From: Mycolicibacterium iranicum
GTDB taxonomy: Bacteria > Actinomycetota > Actinomycetes > Mycobacteriales > Mycobacteriaceae
Length of the DNA stretch: 64,000 nucleotides
Direction: 5' to 3'
NCBI RefSeq assembly: GCF_002101705.1
Contig: NZ_LQPC01000047.1
Coordinates: forward strand, 1 to 64,000
The notes below the pieces were generated by a model, which did no database searches, had not been told where the DNA came from, and saw only the letters and a program-made list of their open reading frames with translations. The stretch's first letter is position 1, and each line of letters opens with the position of its first letter. Shown here piece after piece: positions 25,950 through 34,538 of this stretch. Position numbers and translations under genes: made by a program.

Positions 25950-26888
25950 GTGGAGACCGGCAGGCAGCAGCGCAGCGACCGGGTGCTCGATTGCCACCTC
26001 GAGGCGTTCGACGAGTACCTGGCGTTGGAACGTGGCCGCTCGGAGCACACACGCCGTGCCTACCTGGGCGATCTGCGATCGCTGCTCGATTTCGTCGCCG
26101 AGCGGGATCCTGCCGCCGGTCTGGGCGGTCTGACGCTGCCGATGCTGCGGTCATGGCTGGCAGGCCAGGCGGGAGCGGGGGCCGCCCGATCGACGCTGGC
26201 CCGCCGCACCTCGTCGGTCAAGACCTTCACCGCGTGGGCGCTGCGCCGCGGTCTGATCGACCACGATCCCGCGGCCCGGCTGCAGGTCCCCAAAGCCCGC
26301 CGCACCCTGCCTGCGGTGTTGCGGCAGGATCAGGCGATCGACGCCATGGACGCCGCGAAAAGCGGTGCGCAGGAAGGTGATCCACTCGCGCTGCGGGACC
26401 GTCTGATCGTGGAGATGCTGTACGCGACGGGCATCCGCGTCAGTGAGCTGTGCGGGCTCGACATCGACGACGTCGACTCGTCCCGGCGACTGCTGCGCGT
26501 ACTGGGCAAGGGCAACAAGCAGCGCACCGTGCCCTACGGCCAGCCGGCGCAGGCCGCGCTGACCGCTTGGTTGGCCGACGGCAGGCCAAAGCTTGTCACG
26601 GCGGCCTCAGACGCTGCGCTGCTCCTCGGTGCCCGCGGCGGAAGGTTGGATCCCCGTCAGGCGCGCACCGTCGTGCACCAGACGATGGCCGCTGTCACCG
26701 GTGCCCCCGACATCGGTCCGCACGGACTGCGCCACAGCGCGGCCACCCACCTCCTCGAAGGCGGTGCCGACCTGCGGGTGGTGCAGGAATTGCTGGGCCA
26801 CTCGACCCTCGCCACCACGCAGCTCTACACCCACGTCTCCGTGGCGCGGCTGCGGGCGGTGCACGACCAGGCCCATCCGCGCGCATGA
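25950..26888 (+). CDS. xerC: Tyrosine recombinase XerC
   Basis: 312 aa from GTG 25950; GTG 25983 is an alternative start that would better match the length of known XerC (about 298 aa). The N-terminal SAM-like core-binding domain (FDEYLALERGRSEHTRRAYLGDL, in parts FDEYLALERGRSEHTRRAY) precedes the catalytic domain with Arg in TGIRVSELCGL, Lys in GKGNKQRTVP, His-x-x-Arg in HGLRHSAATHL, His in LGHSTLATT and nucleophile Tyr in QLYTHV. It resolves chromosome dimers at dif together with XerD. Confidence 0.93.
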   Translation: METGRQQRSDRVLDCHLEAFDEYLALERGRSEHTRRAYLGDLRSLLDFVAERDPAAGLGGLTLPMLRSWLAGQAGAGAARSTLARRTSSVKTFTAWALRRGLIDHDPAARLQVPKARRTLPAVLRQDQAIDAMDAAKSGAQEGDPLALRDRLIVEMLYATGIRVSELCGLDIDDVDSSRRLLRVLGKGNKQRTVPYGQPAQAALTAWLADGRPKLVTAASDAALLLGARGGRLDPRQARTVVHQTMAAVTGAPDIGPHGLRHSAATHLLEGGADLRVVQELLGHSTLATTQLYTHVSVARLRAVHDQAHPRA

Positions 26889-26912
26889 GTCGTCTTCGGT
26901 GCCCGGGTTTCC

Positions 26913-27398
26913 CTAGCTGACCGGCTTCAGGCGGATCGGCGTCGCCGCCAGTAGTCCCAGCGGGTCGACGTAGTCGGCCCGCGATGCCGGTCCCCACATC
27001 GCACCCCAATGTAGGCAGGCTGCCGCCGCGCAGCCCGCATGTCCGGCCATCAGTTCACCCAAATATGCACCGCCCGCCACCGTTTGGCCGCGCCGCACCG
27101 CAGGCTGGACGGGCTCATAGGTGGTGCGCAGGCCACCCGGGTGAGCGACCGACACGAGAGTCCGGCCCGCCAACTCGCCGGCGAACACCACCGTTCCCGC
27201 GCCTGCGGCGTACACCGGCTGACCTGCAGCCCCTGCCAAATCCACGCCGCGGTGCCCGGGTCGCCAGTTGGGGGATGGGCCGTCGAACTGGCGCGACACC
27301 GCCGGGCGGGGACGCAACGGCCAATCGAGGCGTCCGTCGGCCGACGCGGGGGCTGCACTCAGTAGCATCGACACCGCCGCGAGGGCGAAAATCCGCAT
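26913..27398 (-). CDS. Exported M23 (LytM-fold) peptidase-like protein
   Basis: 161 aa with signal peptide MRIFALAAVSMLLSAAPASA. The LytM core has GHRGVDLAG (H...D metal ligands) and AACLHWGA in place of the usual HxH; the first His of that pair is Cys here. The family cleaves peptide cross-links in peptidoglycan or activates amidases when degenerate. Matches Rv2891 by position. Convergent to xerC, with 24 nt between stops, and divergent from rpsB. Confidence 0.85.
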   Translation of the reverse strand: MRIFALAAVSMLLSAAPASADGRLDWPLRPRPAVSRQFDGPSPNWRPGHRGVDLAGAAGQPVYAAGAGTVVFAGELAGRTLVSVAHPGGLRTTYEPVQPAVRRGQTVAGGAYLGELMAGHAGCAAAACLHWGAMWGPASRADYVDPLGLLAATPIRLKPVS

Positions 27399-27701
27399 TC
27401 GACCAGTTCAGCGGACGTCGCCCCTGAGGAGAAAGCCCCGCGACGTCGCCTGGGGATGGCTGGTCAGGGTGGTAAAAGCACCTGTTTTGAGCGTGTAAAC
27501 TCCTACGCGCAGCTCGTTAACTCGAGCTGACTTCGCGCGTCTGCGTCACGGACCCACTGGTCCGTTACCTCGTATGCCGGGCGGTCCCGCCTCACCGGGT
27601 CAGATTTCTCGGGGGTCGGGTCCGGCATCGAAGCAGTCGCCAGGGCTCGGCGTCACCCGTCGCCGCGCGTCAACCGACAACATAAAGAGGTATGGCCAAT
27701 C
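27399..27701. promoter_or_regulatory. rpsB leader and divergent promoter region with successive hairpins
   Basis: No gene in these 303 bp. Candidate stem-loops on the plus strand: CAGCTCG/CGAGCTG at 27510-27529 (loop TTAACT), ACGGACC/GGTCCGT at 27548-27565 (loop CACT), and a longer-range ATGCCGG (27574-27580) with CCGGCAT (27622-27628). A possible -10 TAAACT lies at 27496-27501. The structured leader about 170 nt long would suit autoregulation by S2. Confidence 0.45.
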
Positions 27702-28517
27702 ATGGCTGTAGTCACCATGAAGCAGCTGCTCGACAGCGGCACCCACTTCGGGCATCAGACCCGTCGCTGGAACCCCAAGATGAAGCGGTTCATCTTCACC
27801 GACCGCAACGGCATCTACATCATCGATCTGCAGCAGACGCTGACCTACATCGACAAGGCCTACGAATTCGTGAAGGAAACCGTCGCGCACGGCGGCACCA
27901 TCATGTTCGTCGGCACCAAGAAGCAGGCGCAGGAATCCATTGCCGAAGAGGCGACCCGCGTCGGCATGCCCTATGTGAACCAGCGCTGGCTGGGCGGCAT
28001 GCTGACCAACTTCTCCACCGTGCACAAGCGTCTGCAGCGCCTCAAGGAACTTGAGGCCATGGAGCAGACCGGTGGGTTCGAGGGTCGCACCAAGAAGGAA
28101 ATCCTGATGCTGACCCGCGAGAAGAACAAGCTCGAGCGCAGCCTCGGTGGTATCCGCGACATGCAGAAGGTGCCGTCGGCGATCTGGGTCGTCGACACCA
28201 ACAAGGAGCACCTCGCGGTTGCCGAGGCCCGCAAGCTGAACATCCCGATCATCGCGATCCTGGACACCAACTGCGATCCCGACCTCGTCGACTACCCGAT
28301 CCCGGGCAACGACGACGCCATCCGTTCGGCCGCGCTGCTGACCAAGGTCGTTGCCTCCGCCGTCGCGGAGGGCCTGCAGGCCCGCGCCGGTGCAGGCTCC
28401 GACAAGTCGGAGGCCGAAGCTGCCGAGCCGCTCGCCGAGTGGGAGCAGGAGCTGCTCGCGGGCGCCACCACGTCCGCACCCGATGCGGGCGAGGCCACAA
28501 CCGAACAGTCCTCCTGA
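27702..28517 (+). CDS. rpsB: 30S ribosomal protein S2
   Basis: 271 aa. MAVVTMKQLLDSGTHFGHQTRRWNPKMKRFI (start shown as MAVVTMKQLLDSGTHFGHQ), FVGTKKQAQESI, RWLGGMLTNFSTV and DTNCDPDLVDYPIPGNDDAIR are canonical S2. The C-terminal 35 residues form an acidic Ala/Glu-rich tail, normal in actinobacteria. First gene of rpsB-tsf. Confidence 0.97.
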   Translation: MAVVTMKQLLDSGTHFGHQTRRWNPKMKRFIFTDRNGIYIIDLQQTLTYIDKAYEFVKETVAHGGTIMFVGTKKQAQESIAEEATRVGMPYVNQRWLGGMLTNFSTVHKRLQRLKELEAMEQTGGFEGRTKKEILMLTREKNKLERSLGGIRDMQKVPSAIWVVDTNKEHLAVAEARKLNIPIIAILDTNCDPDLVDYPIPGNDDAIRSAALLTKVVASAVAEGLQARAGAGSDKSEAEAAEPLAEWEQELLAGATTSAPDAGEATTEQSS

Positions 28518-28549
28518 TCTTTTGCGACGTCTTTTAAAGGAAAGGCTTC

Positions 28550-29365
28550 ATGGCTAACTACACCGCTGCCGACGTCAAACGCCTGCGTGAACTGACCGGC
28601 GCCGGAATGCTGGACTCGAAGAACGCGCTGGTCGAGGCCGAGGGTGACTTCGATAAGGCTGTCGAACTGCTGCGCATCAAGGGCGCCAAGGATGTCGGGA
28701 AGCGCGCCGAGCGCGCCACCGCCGAGGGCCTGGTCGCCGCCAAGGACGGAGCTCTCATCGAGCTGAACTCCGAGACCGACTTCGTCGCCAAGAACGCGGA
28801 GTTCCAGGCGGCCGCCGATCAGATCGTCGCCGCCGCGGCAGCCGCCAAGGCGACCGATGTGGAGGCCCTCAAGGCCGCCAAGCTCGGTGACACGACGGTC
28901 GAGCAGGCCATCGCCGACCTGTCGGCCAAGATCGGCGAGAAGCTCGAACTGCGTCGTGCCACGTACTTCGACGGACAGGTCGAGACCTACCTGCACAAGC
29001 GGTCGGCCGACCTGCCGCCCGCCGTGGGTGTTCTGGTCGAGTACACGGGTGACGACAAGTCGGCTGCGCACGCGGTCGCCCTGCAGATCGCCGCGCTGAA
29101 GGCCAAGTACCTCACCCGTGAGGACGTTCCCGAGGACATCGTCGCCAACGAGCGGCGTATCGCCGAGGAGACGGCCCGCAACGAGGACAAGCCCGAGCAG
29201 GCGTTGCCGAAGATCATCGAAGGCCGCGTGACGGGCTTCTACAAGGACGTCGTGCTGCTCGATCAGCCGTCGGTGTCCGACAACAAGAAGACCGTCAAGG
29301 CCCTGCTTGACGAGGCCGGTGTCACCGTGACGCGGTTTGCCCGCTTCGAGGTCGGCCAGGCCTGA
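28550..29365 (+). CDS. tsf: Elongation factor Ts
   Basis: 271 aa. The N-terminal UBA-like segment KRLRELTGAGMLDSKNALVE, the core TDFVAKN motif and the C-terminal subdomain are standard EF-Ts, which recycles GDP-bound EF-Tu. It has AAAGGAAAG shortly upstream and is followed by a strong terminator. Confidence 0.97.
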   Translation: MANYTAADVKRLRELTGAGMLDSKNALVEAEGDFDKAVELLRIKGAKDVGKRAERATAEGLVAAKDGALIELNSETDFVAKNAEFQAAADQIVAAAAAAKATDVEALKAAKLGDTTVEQAIADLSAKIGEKLELRRATYFDGQVETYLHKRSADLPPAVGVLVEYTGDDKSAAHAVALQIAALKAKYLTREDVPEDIVANERRIAEETARNEDKPEQALPKIIEGRVTGFYKDVVLLDQPSVSDNKKTVKALLDEAGVTVTRFARFEVGQA

Positions 29366-29378
29366 TCTCCACCCTTCG

Positions 29379-29412
29379 CGAAGCCCCCGAGACCTTGGTC
29401 TCGGGGGCTTCG
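29379..29412 (+). terminator. Intrinsic terminator of rpsB-tsf
   Basis: Perfect 16-bp stem CGAAGCCCCCGAGACC / GGTCTCGGGGGCTTCG with a TT turn, immediately followed by TTTA. It begins 13 nt after the tsf stop. Confidence 0.9.
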
Positions 29413-29710
29413 TTTATCGGCCCTGATTTCGTGCGCGATATGGACAAACTCGACCGTGGCAGATCAAGAAAACGCCGCGCCGCGCCGCTTCTATTTGCTT
29501 TACCGTAAGGCCAGTGGGTATGTGGCCGTCAAAGACTGTTTTTCTGGAGAACAGCACTTTGCCGTGCGCCGGAGAGTGATCCTTTGGCAAATTGTGCAGC
29601 TAATCAATTTCACCCGTTGGCGACCTTCTGAAATCGCCAATTGCCGTCCGTGAACGCAGTCCAGAGTTAATCTTCTTCCATGATGGGGTGCGCAAACTGT
29701 TCTGGTCACG
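29413..29710. other. AT-richer leader/intergenic region before the glycosylphosphotransferase gene
   Basis: About 300 bp with clearly lower GC content than its surroundings, including AATTGTGCAGCTAATCAATT around 29591-29610. A 65-codon frame at 29456-29653 has no recognisable product. The composition suggests a long promoter or untranslated leader for the gene starting at 29711, or a transferred segment. Confidence 0.45.
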
Positions 29711-31198
29711 GTGACCAACACGGTTGATACGGCCCGCACGGCAAATTCAGTTGTCAGCGGGGGAACGCCGGCAGTAGCTCCGGTCGAGAGCGATCAGCTA
29801 CATAAACACAAGGCCTGGGAGCCGTACCTGGGTGCGCTGATCGATTTGTCGACGGCGTCGCTGGCGGTGGCGCTCGGGATGACCTGGGCAAGCTCTGACC
29901 AGTTGACCCTGCCTCCGACCTGGATGCTCTGTTTTTTCGCGCCGACGGTCGTTGGCATCGCTGCCCTTCGAGGCTTGTACCGCCGCTCGCTCAAACGCAC
30001 TTTCCTCGATGAGCTGCCCACGATCGAGGCCGTGGTTGCTTTGTCGGCCATGCTGCTGTTGAGCGGCCTGGTTCTCAACCCCTTGATCGAAGGCTCGCGG
30101 GGCAGTGCCGTGGCCAGGATGTGGATGTGCGCCGCGGTCGTTATTCCGCTGGGTCGCCTCCTGTGGATCGCCATCAAGAACCACCACTACCGCCACAACC
30201 GGATGACGGCCCCGACGTTGATTGTGGGCAACGGCCGGGTCGCCGCCAAGGTAGTCGATCGACTCAACATCACGCCGGAGTACGGACTCCAACCCATCGG
30301 GATCATCGACGACGAGATCCCGATGATGGGGATCGACCGCGACCAGCCCGCCACCATTCCGTATTTGGGCCGATTGGAGATGCTCGACGAAGTCATCACT
30401 CGGACCGGCGCCGAGTGCATGATCGTCGCGTTCTCTCGGACGAGAGACGAAGCCATCACCGCGGCGGTCAAGGTGGCACATCAGCGCGGTGTGACCGTGT
30501 GGATTGTCCCGCGGATTTACGACACCGTCGGAGTGCACGCCCACATCGAGCACATCGGCGGGCTGCCCCTGATTGCGGTGCCGCGCACGGATCCGCGCAG
30601 TTGGCAGTTCGCCGCCAAGCACCTCTCCGACCGATTCTTCGCGACTGTGGGCCTGTTGTTGATCTCCCCCTTCTTCCTCACCCTGATGCTGCTTGTGCGG
30701 CTCAGTTCCCCCGGGCCGATCTTCTTCAGCCAGCCGCGAATCGGCCGCGACGGGCGCGAGTTCGGCTGCCTCAAATTCCGCTCGATGCGACCGCCGCGGG
30801 ACACCGACGCCTCATTCGTACGTTCGGACACCTCGGCCCCGGGCGGGGTCGAGGGCGAAGACCGCCGCACACCGATCGGCAAGATCCTGCGGGCCACCTC
30901 GATGGACGAGTTACCTCAGCTGATCAATGTGATCAGGGGGGAGATGAGCCTGGTCGGTCCGCGGCCGGAGCGTCCCGAGTACGTCGATCTGTTCAACGTT
31001 CAGATCGCGCGCTACGGCGATCGCCACCGCGTCAAGGCGGGAATCACGGGATGGGCTCAGGTGCACGGCCTTCGGGGGCAGACATCGATCGCCGACCGTG
31101 CGGAATGGGACAACTTCTACATCGAGAACTGGTCGCTGTGGCTCGACTGGAAGATTCTCGCGATGACCGTCGGCGCGGTATTGCGCCGCGCGGAGTGA
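29711..31198 (+). CDS. Polyprenyl-phosphate glycosylphosphotransferase (WcaJ/CpsE type)
   Basis: 495 aa from GTG 29711. Four N-terminal membrane helices, a Rossmann-like CoA_binding_3 region (LIVGNGRVAAKVVDRLN), another membrane helix (LLLISPFFLTLMLLVRL) and the C-terminal bacterial sugar transferase domain: KFRSM, ATSMDELPQLINVIRGEMSLVGPRPERPE and HRVKAGITGWAQVHGLRG. It moves a sugar-1-phosphate from a nucleotide sugar to undecaprenyl/decaprenyl phosphate, the first step in exopolysaccharide or glycan assembly. No other glycan genes are adjacent, so it is an orphan initiator. Confidence 0.92.
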   Translation: MTNTVDTARTANSVVSGGTPAVAPVESDQLHKHKAWEPYLGALIDLSTASLAVALGMTWASSDQLTLPPTWMLCFFAPTVVGIAALRGLYRRSLKRTFLDELPTIEAVVALSAMLLLSGLVLNPLIEGSRGSAVARMWMCAAVVIPLGRLLWIAIKNHHYRHNRMTAPTLIVGNGRVAAKVVDRLNITPEYGLQPIGIIDDEIPMMGIDRDQPATIPYLGRLEMLDEVITRTGAECMIVAFSRTRDEAITAAVKVAHQRGVTVWIVPRIYDTVGVHAHIEHIGGLPLIAVPRTDPRSWQFAAKHLSDRFFATVGLLLISPFFLTLMLLVRLSSPGPIFFSQPRIGRDGREFGCLKFRSMRPPRDTDASFVRSDTSAPGGVEGEDRRTPIGKILRATSMDELPQLINVIRGEMSLVGPRPERPEYVDLFNVQIARYGDRHRVKAGITGWAQVHGLRGQTSIADRAEWDNFYIENWSLWLDWKILAMTVGAVLRRAE

Positions 31199-31253
31199 AT
31201 TCCCTGCTGAGGGGCGCGCCTGCAACGCGGTACGCTTTGGTACCGTCGGATGG

Positions 31254-32660
31254 ATGGATCGCATTGACGCCTTCGCCGACGACGCTCTGGGAGATCTCGA
31301 CGCGGTCGGTCTGGTTGCCGCGCTGAGTGCCGGGTCGGTCTCGGCGGCCGAGGTCGTCGACGCCGCGATCGCCCGCACCGAGAAGGTCAATCCCGCACTG
31401 AACGGGTTGGCACATGAGGCCTTCGAACGGGCCCGGGTGCGCGGCGGGCTTCGTCATCCCTACGGCGGCTTCTTCGATGGGGTGCCCTCCTTCATCAAGG
31501 ACAATGTCGCCGTCGCAGATATGCCGACGATGAGGGGAACCGACGCATGGGATCCGGTTCCCGCGTCCGGGGACGGTGACTTCGCGAAAGCGTTTCTGGC
31601 GACCGGCGTGGTGCCCATCGGGAAAACGCGAATGTCGGAGTTCGGGTTCAGTGCCGCCGCTGAGCATCCCCGACTCGGGCCGGTGCGCAATCCCTGGAAC
31701 ACCGAGCACACCGCCGGGGCGTCCTCGTCGGGTTCGGGTGCCTTCGTGGCAGCCGGCGTCGTGCCGATCGCCCACGCCAACGACGGCGGCGGATCAATCC
31801 GAATTCCCGCCTCCTGCAACGGACTCGTCGGTCTCAAGCCCTCACGGGGCAGGCTTCCCCTAGACAGCGACATGCGTCAGATGCCGCTCCGAATCGTCGC
31901 CAACGGCGTCGTGACCCGTTCGGTTCGCGACACTGCGGCCTTCTATCGTGAGATCGAGAAGGTCTCGGCCAACCCGAAGCTGCCGCCGATCGGGGACATC
32001 GCAGCGCCCAGTCCACGGCGCATGCGCATCGCGGTATGCACCAGCTCGATAATTCGCGAGTCGAGCCCGGAGGTGCGGGAGTTGACGCTGCGCACTGCGT
32101 CGCTGCTCGAACGACTCGGCCATCGAATCGAGATCATCGACAACCCGATTCCGGCGCGTTTCATCGACGACTTCCTGCTCTACTGGTCGTTTCTCGCCTT
32201 CGCGTTGATCAAGGGCGGCCGCCGGAGCTTCGGGCCCACTTTCGACCGCGAGCGGCTCGACAATCTCTCACTGGGCCTCCACGATTGGGCCGGGCGCAAC
32301 CTGCATCGCGTACCGCTGGCGATCGTCAGGTTGCAACGCATCCGACGGATCACGTCGCGGCTGTATTCGACATACGACGCGCTCCTGACGCCGACGCTGG
32401 CCGACGTTCCGCCACCCGTCGGCCACCTGGATCCGACATCGTCATACCAACAAATCATCGACCGGCTCGTCGACTGGGTGGCGTTCACGCCGCTGCAGAA
32501 TGCCACTGGTGAGCCGGCGATCTCGCTGCCCCTCGCGCAATCCGCGGCGGGCCTGCCGGTGGGCATGATGTTCGCCGCCGGCGTCGGCGACGAGGCACGC
32601 CTTCTGCAACTCGCCTACGAGCTCGAAGAGGCGCAGCCGTGGCCTCGGATTCAGTCATAG
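31254..32660 (+). CDS. Amidase signature family protein (AmiC-like)
   Basis: 468 aa. Ser-cisSer-Lys triad visible: Lys82 in PSFIKDNV, the cis-Ser within GASSSGSGA (about 155-163) and nucleophile Ser181 in NDGGGSIRIPASCNG. The family hydrolyses amides of carboxylic acids. By position it matches amiC (Rv2888c), which follows tsf in M. tuberculosis, although here the sugar transferase gene is inserted between them. Confidence 0.9.
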   Translation: MDRIDAFADDALGDLDAVGLVAALSAGSVSAAEVVDAAIARTEKVNPALNGLAHEAFERARVRGGLRHPYGGFFDGVPSFIKDNVAVADMPTMRGTDAWDPVPASGDGDFAKAFLATGVVPIGKTRMSEFGFSAAAEHPRLGPVRNPWNTEHTAGASSSGSGAFVAAGVVPIAHANDGGGSIRIPASCNGLVGLKPSRGRLPLDSDMRQMPLRIVANGVVTRSVRDTAAFYREIEKVSANPKLPPIGDIAAPSPRRMRIAVCTSSIIRESSPEVRELTLRTASLLERLGHRIEIIDNPIPARFIDDFLLYWSFLAFALIKGGRRSFGPTFDRERLDNLSLGLHDWAGRNLHRVPLAIVRLQRIRRITSRLYSTYDALLTPTLADVPPPVGHLDPTSSYQQIIDRLVDWVAFTPLQNATGEPAISLPLAQSAAGLPVGMMFAAGVGDEARLLQLAYELEEAQPWPRIQS

Positions 32661-32776
32661 CGGTCATCAGCTCCTCGACTTTCTCTCGGCTACGACGAAA
32701 TCCGTAGCGGCACCGACACATCGAAGTAACGTCGCCGCGGTTTCGTTAACGCCACCGAGACCGTGGGTGGCGGCCG

Positions 32777-33964
32777 GTGAAACGTTTCGGTCCGAGCATC
32801 GCCGTTGTGGAGACCACAGCGCGGGCAGGATCGCCGCCGATCGCGCCTTCGACTGGGAACACCTTCGGGTGCCTGGTCCGATTCGCGCTGGCGAACATCC
32901 GGCGCCGCCCGGAACGATTCGTGCTGTCCGTCCTCGGCATCGCGTTGGCGATCGCGTGCGTTACGGTCGTTCGCGCGATCTCGGCCGGATTCGCGGCCAC
33001 CGGAGAGGCGTCGATCACCGATGTGCTTGGGGGACAACAGTTATGGGTGGTGCCCGCGGCCGGGGTGCACTACGACCCCGACGTCGAGTCCATTGTCGTC
33101 GGCGGTCCGGCACCGGCCATCACCATCCCCGAGGGCTGGACGGCGACCCGCACACTGTCCGGTGTGATCGACGTCGACGGCCGGCCAGTGTCGCTGCGTG
33201 GCAGCAACGAGTTGGCGGCCGAGCAGGCGGTGCTCAGCCCGGCCCTCGCCGACCGACTGGACTTGGCTGCGGGCTCGCAGGTGCAGGTCGGCGGGCAACG
33301 CCTGGTGGTCACGGTCAGCGGCGACGGTCAATCGTTGACGGTGCCGACTTCGGCGGCTCAGGCGGTCGTCGGTGACAACGGCTGGTGGACGGTGGTTGCT
33401 CCGCCTGGAGAGCAACAGCGCCGCGATCTCGGTCAAAGCTTCGGTGCGGCAGTCGGTCTGCCGTTCAGCACGGATCCGTCGATGCAACCGGACCCACGAG
33501 GCGCCGGCCTGATCTACGACACCGTCGGCGGCTCCAGCCCACTGTCCTTCGAGCAGCGCTACTCTGCGCTGTTCTCCGGCAAGGTGACTGGTTCCACTCT
33601 CGGCATGATCTCGATGGTGGGCCTGGGACTCGGCTTCGTCATCGCGGTGTCCTCGTTCCTCGCGGCCGTCACCGAGCGGCGACGCGAGTTCGGCATCATG
33701 TCCAGCATCGGCCTCGCCGACGAAGTCCTGTACTTCTTCCTCGTCGAATCCGCGCTGGTGTTCGTGACGGCCTATGCGGTCGGGGTCGCCGGGGCGGGAA
33801 TTGCTGTCGCTCTGGTGATTCCGGGTATCGCGTCGCTTTCGTCCTGGCTGCAGGGCGCGGCGCTGACCGCGATGTTCCTGCCGGCCATGGCCATTGTTGG
33901 TGCACTGATTCCGGTTCACCGACTCCTGCAGCAGAAGCCGGTCGAACTGTTGGGGGGCCGATAG
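32777..33964 (+). CDS. ABC transporter permease, FtsX/MacB-like (full length)
   Basis: 395 aa from GTG 32777. One N-terminal membrane helix (FVLSVLGIALAIACVTVVRA), a large extracytoplasmic MacB_PCD-like domain (about residues 65-270), then three C-terminal helices with the FtsX segment ERRREFGIMSSIGLADEVLYFFLVESALVF. First gene of a permease-permease-ATPase operon; the next gene starts at the nucleotide following its stop. Such systems move lipids, peptides or antibiotics, or transmit mechanical signals, rather than import nutrients. Confidence 0.88.
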   Translation: MKRFGPSIAVVETTARAGSPPIAPSTGNTFGCLVRFALANIRRRPERFVLSVLGIALAIACVTVVRAISAGFAATGEASITDVLGGQQLWVVPAAGVHYDPDVESIVVGGPAPAITIPEGWTATRTLSGVIDVDGRPVSLRGSNELAAEQAVLSPALADRLDLAAGSQVQVGGQRLVVTVSGDGQSLTVPTSAAQAVVGDNGWWTVVAPPGEQQRRDLGQSFGAAVGLPFSTDPSMQPDPRGAGLIYDTVGGSSPLSFEQRYSALFSGKVTGSTLGMISMVGLGLGFVIAVSSFLAAVTERRREFGIMSSIGLADEVLYFFLVESALVFVTAYAVGVAGAGIAVALVIPGIASLSSWLQGAALTAMFLPAMAIVGALIPVHRLLQQKPVELLGGR

Positions 33965-34534
33965 ATGAGCATCGGCAAAGGATTGTCCTACGGATGGCTC
34001 GCCACCCGGCGACGACTCGGGGAGATGGTGCTCCCCGTATTCACGACCGCCACCGGTGCGCTGCTGGTGGTCCTGGTGTTCGGGATGTCCGACGGAATCC
34101 GCACCCAGTCGGCCTCTTTGGGACATGCCGATGAGATCGCCCGCGCCGTGGTGCTGATCGCAGTGACGGTTCTTCTCGTCGGCGTGGCAGAAGTCGCCGT
34201 GGCGACCACCCGAACGGTGGCCCACCGCACCCGCGAACTCGGCGTGCTTGCCGCCAATGGGGTGCCCCGGGCGCCCGTCGTGGCAGCACTGCTGGTCGAA
34301 CCGGTGATCGCCGGAATGCTCGGGGCGCTCGCCGGCGCACTGCTGGCGTTCGTCAGCGGCGTCGTCCTGGCGCTGACCGGCGTTGTGGCCACCGGGGTGT
34401 CCTATGGCGGGCTGGCGTTCGGTGCGGGCACCGCAGTCGTCGTCAGTATCGTGGCTGCACTGGCCACCAGCATTCTGCCCACCTGGAAGGCCGCATCTCG
34501 ATCGCCCATCCATTCGCTCGCCTCTGGAGGTTGA
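33965..34534 (+). CDS. ABC transporter permease, short FtsX-like half
   Basis: 189 aa. It contains an N-terminal helix (MVLPVFTTATGALLVVLVFG) directly followed by the three-helix FtsX core (TRTVAHRTRELGVLAANGVPRAPVVAALLVEP), with almost no extracytoplasmic domain. It therefore looks like a minimal partner for the preceding full-length permease, giving an asymmetric heterodimer. Directly abuts both neighbours. Confidence 0.8.
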   Translation: MSIGKGLSYGWLATRRRLGEMVLPVFTTATGALLVVLVFGMSDGIRTQSASLGHADEIARAVVLIAVTVLLVGVAEVAVATTRTVAHRTRELGVLAANGVPRAPVVAALLVEPVIAGMLGALAGALLAFVSGVVLALTGVVATGVSYGGLAFGAGTAVVVSIVAALATSILPTWKAASRSPIHSLASGG

Positions 34535-34538
34535 TCCC

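Noticed and set aside
29456..29653. 65-codon frame before the glycosylphosphotransferase
   Set aside because: No recognisable motif, unusual composition, and no clear ribosome-binding site; more likely leader DNA.
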